Assembly: GCF_022811685.1 (NCBI RefSeq)
Contig: NZ_CP094532.1
Coordinates: 2,009,501 to 2,073,500, forward strand
Direction: 5' to 3'
DNA: 64,000 nt
Source of the DNA: Chryseobacterium suipulveris
Lineage (GTDB): Bacteria; Bacteroidota; Bacteroidia; Flavobacteriales; Weeksellaceae
Shown here: piece by piece, positions 43,213 through 52,721 of the stretch
How the letters are laid out: every line of letters starts with the position of its first letter
Position numbering within the stretch: the first letter of the stretch is position 1
Notes under the pieces: model-generated
What the model saw: only the letters and a program-made list of their open reading frames with translations
Databases searched by the model: none
What the model was told of the DNA's origin: nothing
Position numbers and translations under genes: made by a program

Positions 43213-43770
43213 ATGTCAGATAACAAGCCAGTAGTTAGAATGGATGCAGAAGCTCCTGAAGGTTTTTCGGGAGAAGGATTTTTTGCAACCAAGTTGAGCA
43301 GCGTGATCGGAATGGCGAGAAAATATTCGCTTTGGCCACTTCCTTTCGCAACTTCATGTTGTGGAATTGAATTCATGGCGGTTCTGAACCCGACTTACGA
43401 TGCTTCCCGTTTTGGGATGGAAAGAAACTCTTTCTCGCCAAGACAAGCAGATATGTTGATGGTTTGCGGAACGATCTCGAAAAAATTGGGTCCCGTGTTG
43501 AAGCAGGTTTACACGCAGATGGCGGAACCGAAGTGGGTAATCGCCGTTGGTGCATGTGCTTCAAGTGGAGGAATATTCGACACCTACTCCGTTCTTCAGG
43601 GAATCGATAAGATTATTCCCGTTGACGTGTACGTACCAGGATGTCCGCCAAGACCAGAACAGATTATCGAGGGAGTAATGCAGGTTCAGGCACTTTGCGA
43701 AAGCGAGAGCATCAGAAGAAGAGACACTCCTGAATACAGAGCACTCCTGGAATCCTACGGAATAGAATAA
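43213..43770 (+). CDS. nuoB: NADH-quinone oxidoreductase subunit B
   Basis: This 185-residue subunit holds cluster N2, the last iron-sulfur centre before quinone. The four cysteine ligands appear in FATSCCGIEF (adjacent pair near 55), VGACASSGG near 118 and VPGCPPRPE near 149. The fold and length fit the PSST/NuoB family. It follows nuoA by 49 bp. Confidence 0.96.
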   Translation: MSDNKPVVRMDAEAPEGFSGEGFFATKLSSVIGMARKYSLWPLPFATSCCGIEFMAVLNPTYDASRFGMERNSFSPRQADMLMVCGTISKKLGPVLKQVYTQMAEPKWVIAVGACASSGGIFDTYSVLQGIDKIIPVDVYVPGCPPRPEQIIEGVMQVQALCESESIRRRDTPEYRALLESYGIE

Positions 43771-43892
43771 TTTGGAAATGTGAAAATGCGGGAATTTGAA
43801 GATTGATTCCCGCGATTTTTGATTAAAATTAAATAAAATTTGGGTGAAATAATTTTCAAGTTAGCTCATCTTCAAATTTTCAAATAAACGAA

Positions 43893-44387
43893 ATGACAAA
43901 CGAATTTGTTTTAGAAGCCATCACCAGAGAATTCCCGGAGTCTGTGATTTCACATTCAGAACCTTATGGATTTCTTACCTTGGAAATCAAGAAGGACGAT
44001 ATCAAAAAGGTGATCCATTACCTCAGAGATTCTTCACTGGAAATAAAATTCCTGACCGACATCTGCGGAATCCACTATCCTGAAAATCCCGAAAAGGAAC
44101 TCGGCGTGATCTACCACCTCCACAATATGATGACCAATTTCAGGATTCGCCTGAAAACCTTTATGCCAAGAGAAAATGCTGAAGTCGATTCGATGACCGA
44201 CCTTTATGCAGGTGCAAACTGGATGGAAAGAGAAACCTTCGACTTCTTCGGAATCAAGTTTAAGGGGCATCCCGATTTAAGGGTAATTCTGAACGACCCG
44301 GAACTCGGCTATCACCCGATGCTGAAGGAATACCGCCTCGAAGACGGAACCAGAACCGACAAAGACGACAAAATGTTCGGAAGATAA
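43893..44387 (+). CDS. nuoC: NADH-quinone oxidoreductase subunit C
   Basis: This 164-residue hydrophilic subunit of the complex I peripheral arm is the 30-kDa type. The signature ERETFDFFGIKFKGHPDLR near 111-129 is diagnostic, followed by HPMLKEYRLEDGTRTDKDD at the end. Here it is a separate gene, not fused to nuoD as in E. coli. The 122-bp gap before it holds no gene. Confidence 0.94.
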   Translation: MTNEFVLEAITREFPESVISHSEPYGFLTLEIKKDDIKKVIHYLRDSSLEIKFLTDICGIHYPENPEKELGVIYHLHNMMTNFRIRLKTFMPRENAEVDSMTDLYAGANWMERETFDFFGIKFKGHPDLRVILNDPELGYHPMLKEYRLEDGTRTDKDDKMFGR

Positions 44388-44434
44388 CCACTTAAAATTG
44401 CTGAACGCAGACCGCTGAAAGCAGAAAGCATATT

Positions 44435-45658
44435 ATGAAAGACAACGCACTCTCCAACATACTGAACCAGTACGATTCCAAAGAGCAGATCGACGGACAG
44501 CTCTATACCCTGAATCTCGGTCCGACCCACCCCGCAACACACGGAATCTTCCAGAACGTCCTCACAATGGATGGTGAAAGAATTCTGCATTCCGAGCAAA
44601 CGGTGGGATATATTCACCGCGCTTTCGAGAAAATCTCAGAAAGAAGAAATTTCACGCAGATCACCACACTTACCGACCGAATGAATTACTGTTCCGCGCC
44701 AATCAACAATATTGGGTGGCACATGACGGTGGAAAAACTCATCGGTTGCGAAACTCCAAAAAGAGTAGATTATATGCGTGTCATCATGATGGAACTCGCA
44801 AGAATTGCGGACCACATGGTTTGCAACGGAGTAATCGCGATGGATGCAGGTGCAATTACGGGACTCACCTATCTCTTCCGTGAAAGGGAGGCAATCTACG
44901 AAATGTACGAGCAGATCTGCGGCGCAAGAATGACGACCAATATGGGAAGAATCGGTGGATTCGAGAGAGACTTTTCGCCGAAATTCCATGAGCTGCTTCA
45001 AACATGGTTAAAGAAATTCCCAAGGATTTGGGGCGAATTCTGTAAACTGAACGAAAGAAACAGAATCTTTATGGACAGAACCATTAACGCCGGTCCAATC
45101 TCCGCGGAAAGAGCTTTGAGCTATGGTTTTACAGGTCCAAACCTTCGTGCGACAGGTGTAGATTATGATGTGCGGGTTGCAAGTCCTTATTCTTCTTATG
45201 ACGATTTCGATTTCATTATTCCGGTAGGAACTTCCGGCGATACTTATGACCGCTTCATGGTGCGCCAACAGGAAGTTTGGGAAAGTTTGAAAATTATCGA
45301 GCAAGCATATAAAAATTTACCAGATGGTCCTTTCCATGCGGATGTACCTGAATTCTACCTTCCCGAGAAAGCAGATGTCTATACCAAAATGGAGGCACTG
45401 ATATACCACTTCAAAATCGTGATGGCAGAAACCGAAATTCCGACAGGAGAAGTTTACCACTGTGTTGAAGGAGGAAACGGCGAGTTAGGTTTCTATTTGG
45501 TGAGCGACGGTGGAAGAAGTCCATACAGACTGCATTTCCGAAGACCGTGCTTCATTTATTACCAAGCATATCCGGAAATGATTCAGGGAGCATTAATTTC
45601 GGACGCAATTGTGACGATGTGCTCGATGAATGTGATTGCAGGGGAACTGGACGCATAA
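44435..45658 (+). CDS. nuoD: NADH-quinone oxidoreductase subunit D
   Basis: This 407-residue 49-kDa-type subunit lines the quinone pocket with Nuo[21 protein letters not shown] near 28 contains the conserved His-Pro-x-x-His quinone loop, and the C-terminal [20 protein letters not shown] matches the family end. [13 protein letters not shown] lies in the middle. The length is standard. Confidence 0.96.
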   Translation: MKDNALSNILNQYDSKEQIDGQLYTLNLGPTHPATHGIFQNVLTMDGERILHSEQTVGYIHRAFEKISERRNFTQITTLTDRMNYCSAPINNIGWHMTVEKLIGCETPKRVDYMRVIMMELARIADHMVCNGVIAMDAGAITGLTYLFREREAIYEMYEQICGARMTTNMGRIGGFERDFSPKFHELLQTWLKKFPRIWGEFCKLNERNRIFMDRTINAGPISAERALSYGFTGPNLRATGVDYDVRVASPYSSYDDFDFIIPVGTSGDTYDRFMVRQQEVWESLKIIEQAYKNLPDGPFHADVPEFYLPEKADVYTKMEALIYHFKIVMAETEIPTGEVYHCVEGGNGELGFYLVSDGGRSPYRLHFRRPCFIYYQAYPEMIQGALISDAIVTMCSMNVIAGELDA

Positions 45659-45755
45659 AATGAGATGTCAGATATCAGACAACAGATATCAGACATTAAT
45701 AAAATAATAAAGAAAAATCTGACATTTGAAATCTGATGTCTGAAATCTATAGAAG

Positions 45756-46265
45756 ATGAGCGAAACAATAGCTTTCAAACCTGAGACTTTAGAGCAGGTA
45801 CATAAAATTATCACAAGATATCCTGAAGGACGGCAGAAATCCGCACTTATTCCGGTGCTGCATTTGGCGCAGAAAGAATTCGGCGGCTGGCTTGACGTTC
45901 CCGTGATGGATTATGTTGCCGAAGTCCTGAACATCAAACCGATCGAAGTGTATGAAGTGGCAACTTTCTACACCATGTTCAATATGAAGCCCGTCGGGAA
46001 ATATGTTCTCGAAGTTTGCAGAACCGGACCATGCATGGTTTCCGGAAGCAACAAAATCCTGGATCACATCCGAACGAAGCTGAACATCAAAGACGGTGAA
46101 ACAACTGCTGACGGACTTTTCACGCTGAAAGTGGCGGAATGTCTCGGAGCGTGCGGTTACGCACCGATGATGCAGATCGGAAAATTTTATCATGAAAATT
46201 TAACCACAGAAAAAGTGGACGAAATCCTGGAACTTTGCAGACAGGGAGCGCTTGCTTTGGATTAA
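45756..46265 (+). CDS. nuoE: NADH-quinone oxidoreductase subunit E
   Basis: This 169-residue thioredoxin-like subunit binds a [2Fe-2S] cluster (N1a). The four ligands are in EVCRTGPCMVSG (two cysteines, near 88 and 93) and AECLGACGYAPM (two, near 128 and 132). The upstream spacer (45659-45755) is made of GACATCAGATATCAG-like micro-repeats. It works with NuoF and NuoG in NADH oxidation. Confidence 0.95.
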   Translation: MSETIAFKPETLEQVHKIITRYPEGRQKSALIPVLHLAQKEFGGWLDVPVMDYVAEVLNIKPIEVYEVATFYTMFNMKPVGKYVLEVCRTGPCMVSGSNKILDHIRTKLNIKDGETTADGLFTLKVAECLGACGYAPMMQIGKFYHENLTTEKVDEILELCRQGALALD

Positions 46266-46319
46266 TAAATTAATATAAATGCATGAAGCGTCAAGCAGAT
46301 TGCAATAAGCATAGAGAAA

Positions 46320-47675
46320 ATGAGTAAAAAACTTTTACTTAAAGACGCACACATCGAGGGAATCCGCTACTTCGACGTTTACCGCAAACAAGGCGGCTAC
46401 GAGGCGGTGGAAAAAGCCCTGAAAATGACCCCGGAAGCAATTGTGGAAGAAGTAAAAACTTCGGGACTTCGCGGTCGTGGTGGTGCAGGTTTCCCAACGG
46501 GAATGAAATGGAGTTTCCTGGCAAAACCAGAAGGTGTTCCAAGATATTTGGTAGTAAATGCCGACGAATCCGAACCGGGGACTTTCAAGGATCGTTACCT
46601 CATGGAATTCCTTCCCCACATTTTGGTCGAGGGAATGATCATCTCCTCTTTCGCATTGGGAGCAAATACTTCGTATATCTACATCCGCGGTGAATATTCC
46701 TGGATTCCCGATATTTTGGAGGAAGCCATCGAAGAAGCAAAGAAAAACGGATTCCTCGGAAAAAATATTCTGGGAACCGGTTACGATCTTGAAATCTACG
46801 TGCAGCGTGGAGCGGGAGCATACATCTGCGGTGAAGAAACCGCGCTTCTTGAATCTCTGGAAGGCAAAAGAGGAAACCCAAGGTTGAAACCACCATTCCC
46901 AGCTGTGAAAGGACTTTGGGAATCCCCTACCGTTGTAAATAACGTTGAAACGATTGCAGCAGTAGTTCCGATCATCAACATTACAGGAGCAGAATATGCG
47001 AAAATCGGTGTAGGAAGATCAACAGGAACCAAACTGATTTCAGCGTGCGGAAACATCAATAAACCGGGAGTTTATGAAATCGATATGACCATCACTGTTG
47101 AGGAATTTATCTATTCCGACGAGTATTGTGGTGGAATTAAAGATGGCAAGAAACTTAAAGCATGTATTCCGGGAGGAAGTTCGGTTCCAATTTTGCCAGC
47201 AAATCTCTTGCTAAAAACCATTAACGGCGAACCACGATATATGAACTACGAATCACTTGCTGACGGCGGTTTCGCTACAGGAACCATGATGGGATCAGGT
47301 GGTTTTGAAGTTCTGGACGAAGACCAGTGCATCGTGGAACACACCATGACTTTGGCAAGATTCTACGCCCACGAAAGCTGCGGACAATGCACGCCATGTC
47401 GCGAAGGAACTCCGTGGATGTATAAAATCCTTAAAAAAATAGAAAACGGCGAGGGAACAATGGCAGACATCGACCTTCTTTGGGACATCCAGAGAAAGAT
47501 CGAAGGAAACACGATTTGTCCGCTCGGTGATGCGGCAGCATGGCCAGTTGCATCGGCTATCCGCCACTTCAGAGATGAGTTCGAATGGCACATCAACAAT
47601 CCTGAATCGCAGACAAGGAATTACGGATTGGCAAATTATGCAGATCCAATCCCTGTTCCTGCAAAAGCAGAGTGA
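46320..47675 (+). CDS. nuoF: NADH-quinone oxidoreductase subunit F
   Basis: This 451-residue subunit oxidises NADH through FMN. The NADH/FMN loop GLRGRGGAGFPTGMKW near 50-65, the second glycine-rich segment GAGAYICGEETALLESLEG near 165, and the [4Fe-4S] ligands ESCGQCTPCREGT near 345 with NTICPLGD near 398 are all visible. It normally precedes nuoG directly, but here a dead toxin-antitoxin pair and a beta-barrel gene separate the two. Confidence 0.96.
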   Translation: MSKKLLLKDAHIEGIRYFDVYRKQGGYEAVEKALKMTPEAIVEEVKTSGLRGRGGAGFPTGMKWSFLAKPEGVPRYLVVNADESEPGTFKDRYLMEFLPHILVEGMIISSFALGANTSYIYIRGEYSWIPDILEEAIEEAKKNGFLGKNILGTGYDLEIYVQRGAGAYICGEETALLESLEGKRGNPRLKPPFPAVKGLWESPTVVNNVETIAAVVPIINITGAEYAKIGVGRSTGTKLISACGNINKPGVYEIDMTITVEEFIYSDEYCGGIKDGKKLKACIPGGSSVPILPANLLLKTINGEPRYMNYESLADGGFATGTMMGSGGFEVLDEDQCIVEHTMTLARFYAHESCGQCTPCREGTPWMYKILKKIENGEGTMADIDLLWDIQRKIEGNTICPLGDAAAWPVASAIRHFRDEFEWHINNPESQTRNYGLANYADPIPVPAKAE

Positions 47676-47694
47676 ATAATTAAAAGTTAAAATA

Positions 47695-47942
47695 ATGGAA
47701 TCGCTCCTTCATCAAAAAATATCGGACAAGATCAAAGAAATTCCCGAATATCTGTTGGAAGAATTATCTGATTTCATTGACTTTTTGATGATAAAGAAAA
47801 TAAAAAAGACTGGGCAAAAAACCTTTCGGAAAATCAAATAAAGAATATTCAGGAAGGTTTAGAAGACATCAAAAATAATAATGTTTTTTCCCACGAATCG
47901 GTAATGGAAGAAATGGCGGAATATATTAAGTCAAAAAAATGA
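47695..47942 (+). pseudogene. Frameshifted antitoxin of a ParE/RelE-type pair
   Basis: From ATG 47695 the frame reads MESLLHQKISDKIKEIPEYL...FIDFLM, then shifts around the A-rich stretch 47790-47807. The continuing sense frame is DWAKNLSENQIKNIQEGLED to EEMAEYIKSKK, ending at TGA 47942, which overlaps the toxin ATG. Without the shift it would be a roughly 80-residue antitoxin of the type that precedes ParE toxins. A single-base slip in an adenine run explains the break. Confidence 0.65.
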
Positions 47943-48217
47943 CGAAGGTCTGGTCAGGAAAAGCAAAGAAGTAGTTCAGAAATGTAATTGATTATCTTTT
48001 TGAAAAATGGACAATTAATGAAGTTCAAAAATTTAACCACAAAGTTTCTGAATTAGTGAAAAATATTGCAGACAATACTGCATTTTGTCCAAAATCAAGA
48101 ATGACGGATCTTAGGAAATGTTTAATCGACAAAAACAATTCTTTGGTCTATTTATTTAAAAACGAGATTATTAATATCGTGGCACTTATCGATAATAAAT
48201 CTTCTCACCCCTATTGA
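47939..48217 (+). pseudogene. ParE/RelE-type toxin with premature stop
   Basis: The frame from ATG 47939 to TGA 48217 has 93 codons with one internal TAG at codon 12 (47972-47974). After the stop it reads FRNVIDYLFEKWTINEVQKF, CPKSRMTDLRKCLIDKNNSL and VYLFKNEIINIVALIDN, the normal helix-strand order of ParE toxins. Together with the frameshifted antitoxin this is a dead toxin-antitoxin module inserted in the nuo operon. Confidence 0.7.
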
Positions 48218-48237
48218 AAAAAAGTTTATTAATAAAG

Positions 48238-49083
48238 ATGAAGAAGATCTTTGGAGTGGTGTTGATGTTGATTGGATTGAGCAGTTATAGTCAAACAGAA
48301 AATACGGTGACAACCGAAATTAATAAGGAGATAAAAAATCCATTAACCAAAAAAGGACAGGTTTTTATTTTCTACGGTTGGAACAGAGCAGCGTTCACAA
48401 ATTCCGACATCCATTTTTCCGGAAACGGGTATGATTTCCAGCTGGACAATGTCGTTGCACACGATCGGCCTACGAAATTCGGATTGGTTTATTTCGATCC
48501 GTCATGGTTTACCGTGACCCAGTACAATTTCAGGTTGGGTTATTTTATCAAAGATAACTTGGCGCTCGTTCTGGGAATCGACCACATGAAATATGTAATG
48601 GATCAGGATCAGACGGTGAAGTTTTCCGGACATATTTCGGATCCTGTTTATGCGGGAACGGTTCAGAACGGACAGGTAAATCTTGCAGATGAAAAATTCC
48701 TGACCTTCGAGCATACCGACGGACTGAATTATGAAAACCTGGGGTTGGAAAAATACCGCTCACTTTCAAACAGTAAAAACATCGATATTGTTTGGGGATA
48801 CGGTGGCGGATTGGGAGTGATGTTTCCAAAGAGCAACGTGAAACTTTTCGGAAACGAAAGAAGCGACCGTTTTCATGTCGCAGGATTTGGAACCGATTTA
48901 AGAACAAGTTTAAATGCAGTCTTCTGGAAACACATTATGTTGAGAGTTGAGGCAAAAGCAGGATATATCAATATGTTCGACATCAAGACGACTTTGAACA
49001 ACAAACCCGACAAAGCGAGACAGGACTTTATGTTCGGACAGGTTATGGCGGGATTTGGATATACCTTTAATACGAAAAAATAA
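48238..49083 (+). CDS. Outer-membrane beta-barrel protein of unknown function in the nuo operon
   Basis: This protein of about 281 residues starts at ATG 48238 with a signal peptide (MKKIFGVVLMLIGLSSYSQ) and shows alternating hydrophobic strands rich in Tyr, Phe and Gly (FIFYGWNRAAF, NFRLGYFIKDNLALVLGID, GYGGGLGVMF). It ends in VMAGFGYTFNTKK, whose aromatic close is typical of outer-membrane barrels. TTG 48214 would add eight residues that overlap the toxin remnant. Nothing links it to complex I; it sits between nuoF and nuoG, 57 bp before nuoG. Confidence 0.7.
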   Translation: MKKIFGVVLMLIGLSSYSQTENTVTTEINKEIKNPLTKKGQVFIFYGWNRAAFTNSDIHFSGNGYDFQLDNVVAHDRPTKFGLVYFDPSWFTVTQYNFRLGYFIKDNLALVLGIDHMKYVMDQDQTVKFSGHISDPVYAGTVQNGQVNLADEKFLTFEHTDGLNYENLGLEKYRSLSNSKNIDIVWGYGGGLGVMFPKSNVKLFGNERSDRFHVAGFGTDLRTSLNAVFWKHIMLRVEAKAGYINMFDIKTTLNNKPDKARQDFMFGQVMAGFGYTFNTKK

Positions 49084-49140
49084 TTTTATTTAATTAAAAA
49101 TAAAGCCAATTGCAAAAAGCAAAAAGCTAAAAGCAATATT

Positions 49141-50160
49141 ATGAGCGAAGAAGTAAAAAAATTCAAGATAACCATTGACGGACAGGAAGTAGAGGTGCTT
49201 CCTGGAACTTCTATTCTTGAAGCGGCGCGACAAATCGGAGGACAATCTGTTCCGCCTGCAATGTGCTACTACAAACCACTCGAAACGAGCGGCGGAAGAT
49301 GCAGAACTTGTCTGGTGGAGGTTTCCAAAGGTTCGGATGCAGATCCGCGACCAATGCCAAAATTGGTGGCAAGCTGCAGAACCAACGTGATGGACGGAAT
49401 GGAAGTAAAAAACGTAACCTCCGAAAAAACTCAGGAAGCAAGAAAAGGCGTTACCGAATTTCTGCTGATCAATCACCCACTCGATTGCCCAATCTGCGAT
49501 CAGGCGGGAGAATGCCATCTCCAGGATTTGAGTTACGAGCACGGTCTTGAAACGACGAGAACAGAATTCACCAGAAGAACATTCGAACCAGAAGATATCG
49601 GTCCTTACATTAAACTCAACATGAACCGTTGCATTCTTTGTGCAAGATGCGTTCTTGTTGCCAATCAGCTCACAGAAGAAAGAGAGCACGGAATCCTTTT
49701 CAGAGGCGACCACGCAGAAATTTCTACCTATCTGAACAAAGCGTTGGAAAACGACTTCATCGGAAACGTGATCGACGTGTGTCCTGTAGGTGCTTTGACC
49801 GACAGAACTTCGCGGTTTGCAAGCAGAGTGTGGTTTACCAAGCCAGTGAACGCAACTTGCAGCTGTGACAAATGTTCAGGAAAAGCCGTACTGTGGATGA
49901 AGGGAGACGAAATCATTCGGGTAACTGCAAGAAAAGACCAGTACGACGAAGTGGAAGAATGGATATGTAACGACTGTCGTTTCCACAAAAAAGATTTGAA
50001 ATTATGGAACGTGGAAGGACCGAGACACATCGACCGACACTCCGTAATCTCGCTCAACCATTACGAAAAACCAAAAGAATATTTCCGACAGATCGACAAT
50101 CCAGACGCCAAGGAAATTTCTGAAAGCGACGAAAACCAAAAAGGAGACAAAATAATCTGA
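49141..50160 (+). CDS. nuoG: NADH-quinone oxidoreductase subunit G, short form
   Basis: This 339-residue subunit has the [2Fe-2S] ferredoxin domain with CYYKPLETSGGRCRTCLVE near 42 and SCRTN near 78, the His-type [4Fe-4S] ligands HPLDCPICDQAGECHLQD near 117, and the second cluster domain NRCILCARCV near 162 and IDVCPVGALTD near 214. A further cysteine group CSCDKC near 240 follows. The large molybdopterin-like C-terminal part of E. coli NuoG (about 900 residues) is absent. Short NuoG proteins are, as I recall, usual in Flavobacteriia, so this is not a truncation. Confidence 0.93.
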   Translation: MSEEVKKFKITIDGQEVEVLPGTSILEAARQIGGQSVPPAMCYYKPLETSGGRCRTCLVEVSKGSDADPRPMPKLVASCRTNVMDGMEVKNVTSEKTQEARKGVTEFLLINHPLDCPICDQAGECHLQDLSYEHGLETTRTEFTRRTFEPEDIGPYIKLNMNRCILCARCVLVANQLTEEREHGILFRGDHAEISTYLNKALENDFIGNVIDVCPVGALTDRTSRFASRVWFTKPVNATCSCDKCSGKAVLWMKGDEIIRVTARKDQYDEVEEWICNDCRFHKKDLKLWNVEGPRHIDRHSVISLNHYEKPKEYFRQIDNPDAKEISESDENQKGDKII

Positions 50161-50217
50161 TCATTAAATAAAGACTGTTACTTTCACCCGTAAAGTTTCA
50201 GTTTCAAGAAAAAGAAT

Positions 50218-51279
50218 ATGGAATTATTAACATTCAAGATAATTTTAGTTGTTGCCCTGTTTGCAGTTTCATTGGGAGTTGCAGCGTACTCAACTTGGGG
50301 CGAGAGAAAAGTTGCGGCAATACTTCAGGACAGGATCGGACCCAACAGAACAGGACCGTTCGGAATCCTGCAACCGTTGGCAGATGGTGGAAAACTCTTC
50401 TTTAAAGAAGGATTCATCCCCGCAAATGCCGACAAATTCCTTTTCTATGTAGGACCCGCAATCACCATGTTTATCTCGCTGATCACCGGTGCGGTTATCC
50501 CGTGGGGAAAATCGCTGAACATCGGCGGAACTTCATTCGACATCCAAGTTGCCAATATCGATGTAGGTGTACTTTACCTGATCGGAATGGTTTCGGTCGG
50601 AGTTTACGGAATGATGATCGGAGGTTGGGCTTCAAACAACAAATATTCACTCATCGGTGCGATCCGTGCTTCATCACAGATGATTTCATATGAATTGGCG
50701 ATGGGACTTTCTCTTTTGGCAATTATTCTGATGGCGGGAAGTCTCGATCTTCATTTCATCACCTCCTCACAGGGAACTGGGAAAATCTGGGGAATTATTC
50801 CTGCAGATGGAATGAACTGGAACATCTTCTACCAACCATTGGCATTCATCATCTTCTTTGTTGCTGCAATGGCGGAAACGAACCGACACCCATTCGATTT
50901 GCCTGAATGTGAATCTGAATTGGTCAACGGATATATGACGGAATATTCCTCCATGAACTTCGGTCAGTACATGTTCGGTGAATATGTAAATATGTTTATC
51001 TCGAATGCGCTGATTGCAACTTTGTTTTTCGGGGGATTCAATTACCCTGGAATCAACTGGGTCTCAGAAAACTGGGGCGAAAACGCAGCAGGAATCATCA
51101 GTATTTTGGCAATGTTGGCAAAAGTGATTTTCGGAATCGTGGTCTTCATGTGGATTCGTTGGACGATCCCGAGATTCCGATATGACCAATTGATGCACCT
51201 TGGCTGGAAAACATTAATTCCGCTTGCATTATTGAATTTAGTAGTAACAGCAGCAGTGATTATTTTCTTTGCCGCTTAA
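50218..51279 (+). CDS. nuoH: NADH-quinone oxidoreductase subunit H
   Basis: This 353-residue membrane subunit joins the quinone pocket to the proton-pumping arm. It has about eight helices and the signatures GERKVAAILQDRIGPNR near 28-43 and AETNRHPFDLPECESELVNG near 220-239, both characteristic. Start ATG 50218, 58 bp after nuoG. Confidence 0.95.
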   Translation: MELLTFKIILVVALFAVSLGVAAYSTWGERKVAAILQDRIGPNRTGPFGILQPLADGGKLFFKEGFIPANADKFLFYVGPAITMFISLITGAVIPWGKSLNIGGTSFDIQVANIDVGVLYLIGMVSVGVYGMMIGGWASNNKYSLIGAIRASSQMISYELAMGLSLLAIILMAGSLDLHFITSSQGTGKIWGIIPADGMNWNIFYQPLAFIIFFVAAMAETNRHPFDLPECESELVNGYMTEYSSMNFGQYMFGEYVNMFISNALIATLFFGGFNYPGINWVSENWGENAAGIISILAMLAKVIFGIVVFMWIRWTIPRFRYDQLMHLGWKTLIPLALLNLVVTAAVIIFFAA

Positions 51280-51335
51280 ATTAGAATAAAGTTTTACTGC
51301 CGGAAGTAATAACCGACGGCAAAAACCTGAACAAT

Positions 51336-51884
51336 ATGAAACTTACCAACAGATCAAAAGTGGTCTCGAACAAGGAAATGACCTTCATGGAGAAGCTTTA
51401 CCTTCCTGAAATCGTGAAGGGAATGGTGATCACTTTGAGACACGCGATAGAAGGGCCGAAAGGAAAAGTTTTCGCCTATCCTGAAGTGAAGAAACCGAGA
51501 GCCAAAGTTTGGCGCGGACTCCACGTGTTGAAACGTGACGAGGAAGGAAGGGAAAGATGTACTGCATGCGGACTTTGCGCAGTTGCCTGTCCTGCAGAAG
51601 CAATTACCATGACCGCCGCGGAAAGAACAAAGGACGAAATGCACCTTTATCGCGAAGAAAAATACGCATCGGTTTACGAGATCAATATGCTTCGTTGCAT
51701 TTTCTGCGGAATGTGTGAGGAAGCGTGTCCGAAATCCGCAATCTACCTTACCGACAGATTGGTGGATGTGGAAACCAACCGCGGAAGTTTCATCTACGGA
51801 AAAGACAAACTTGTGGAAAAGATCAACGAGAGAATCGACATCACCGCAAGACAGAGCGAACTGCAAAAAAAATCAGTAAAATAG
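51336..51884 (+). CDS. nuoI: NADH-quinone oxidoreductase subunit I
   Basis: This 182-residue subunit carries two [4Fe-4S] clusters: RERCTACGLCAVACPAEAI near 68-86 and MLRCIFCGMCEEACPKSAI near 112-130. Each has the CxxCxxCxxxCP pattern. It passes electrons toward cluster N2 in NuoB. The C-terminal tail after residue 150 is basic. nuoJ starts one base after its stop. Confidence 0.95.
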   Translation: MKLTNRSKVVSNKEMTFMEKLYLPEIVKGMVITLRHAIEGPKGKVFAYPEVKKPRAKVWRGLHVLKRDEEGRERCTACGLCAVACPAEAITMTAAERTKDEMHLYREEKYASVYEINMLRCIFCGMCEEACPKSAIYLTDRLVDVETNRGSFIYGKDKLVEKINERIDITARQSELQKKSVK

Positions 51885-51885
51885 T

Positions 51886-52380
51886 ATGGAACAGATCATA
51901 TTTTTCTTCATCGCGTTTTTGGCTGTAGCGAGTGCTTTTTTCTTCGTGTTCGGCAAAAATCCGATTTACTCGATTCTTTCATTAATCGTAACCTTCTTTT
52001 CGATCGCAGCACTTTACATTTTACTCAATGCCCAGTTCCTGGGAATCGTTCAGATCATCGTTTATGCGGGTGCGATCATGGTTTTGTTCCTTTACATATT
52101 AATGATGCTGAACCTCAACAAAGCTGATGAAAGCCGAAAACAGAACATCATGAAGTTCATCGGCGTTTTCACCGCGGGATTGCTGTTGATCGGTATTTTG
52201 GGAGCGTTCCGTGGAATGCAGACAGGAACTATCGCAGGAAATGTGGATTCAAGTGTAGGTTTGACGAAGAACCTTGGAAGATTATTGTTCAACGAATATG
52301 TATTGCCATTCGAGCTTGCCTCGATCCTGATTCTCGCGGGAATCGTGGGTGCGGTACTGATCGGTAAAAAAGATTTATAG
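51886..52380 (+). CDS. nuoJ: NADH-quinone oxidoreductase subunit J
   Basis: This 164-residue membrane subunit has five predicted helices. The family pattern VQIIVYAGAIMVLFLYILMM near 54-73, including the pi-bulge Tyr-Ala-Gly-Ala, is clear. It is part of the proton path between NuoH and NuoK. Confidence 0.94.
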   Translation: MEQIIFFFIAFLAVASAFFFVFGKNPIYSILSLIVTFFSIAALYILLNAQFLGIVQIIVYAGAIMVLFLYILMMLNLNKADESRKQNIMKFIGVFTAGLLLIGILGAFRGMQTGTIAGNVDSSVGLTKNLGRLLFNEYVLPFELASILILAGIVGAVLIGKKDL

Positions 52381-52384
52381 AATT

Positions 52385-52714
52385 ATGGGAGAAATGAATT
52401 CATTTATACAGTCCGTTCCGCTGGAGTATTTCTTGATACTCAGCACGGTACTGTTTTGTCTCGGTGTTTTGGGCGTACTGGTTCGCAAGAATGCCATCAT
52501 TATTTTGGGTTGTGTGGAACTGATGCTGAATTCTGTAAACCTGATGCTCGCAGCTTTTTCCAGCTATAAAGGCGACGGAAACGGACAAATCCTGGTATTC
52601 TTCATCATGGTCGTTGCGGCGGCGGAAGTTGCGGTAGGTTTGGCGATTATCGCAATGATCTACCGAAACACAAAATCAGTGGACATTAGTATTTTTAATA
52701 AATTAAGAGGATAA
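52385..52714 (+). CDS. nuoK: NADH-quinone oxidoreductase subunit K
   Basis: This 109-residue subunit has three helices and the two conserved membrane glutamates of the proton path in GCVELMLNSVNLML near 39-52 and AAAEVAVGLAII near 76. It follows nuoJ by four bases and precedes nuoL by seven. Confidence 0.94.
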   Translation: MGEMNSFIQSVPLEYFLILSTVLFCLGVLGVLVRKNAIIILGCVELMLNSVNLMLAAFSSYKGDGNGQILVFFIMVVAAAEVAVGLAIIAMIYRNTKSVDISIFNKLRG

Positions 52715-52721
52715 ATAACGG

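Noticed and set aside
49141..50160. NuoG considered as truncated by mutation
   Set aside because: The frame is intact with a full set of cluster ligands, nuoH follows at normal distance, and short NuoG is usual in this group.
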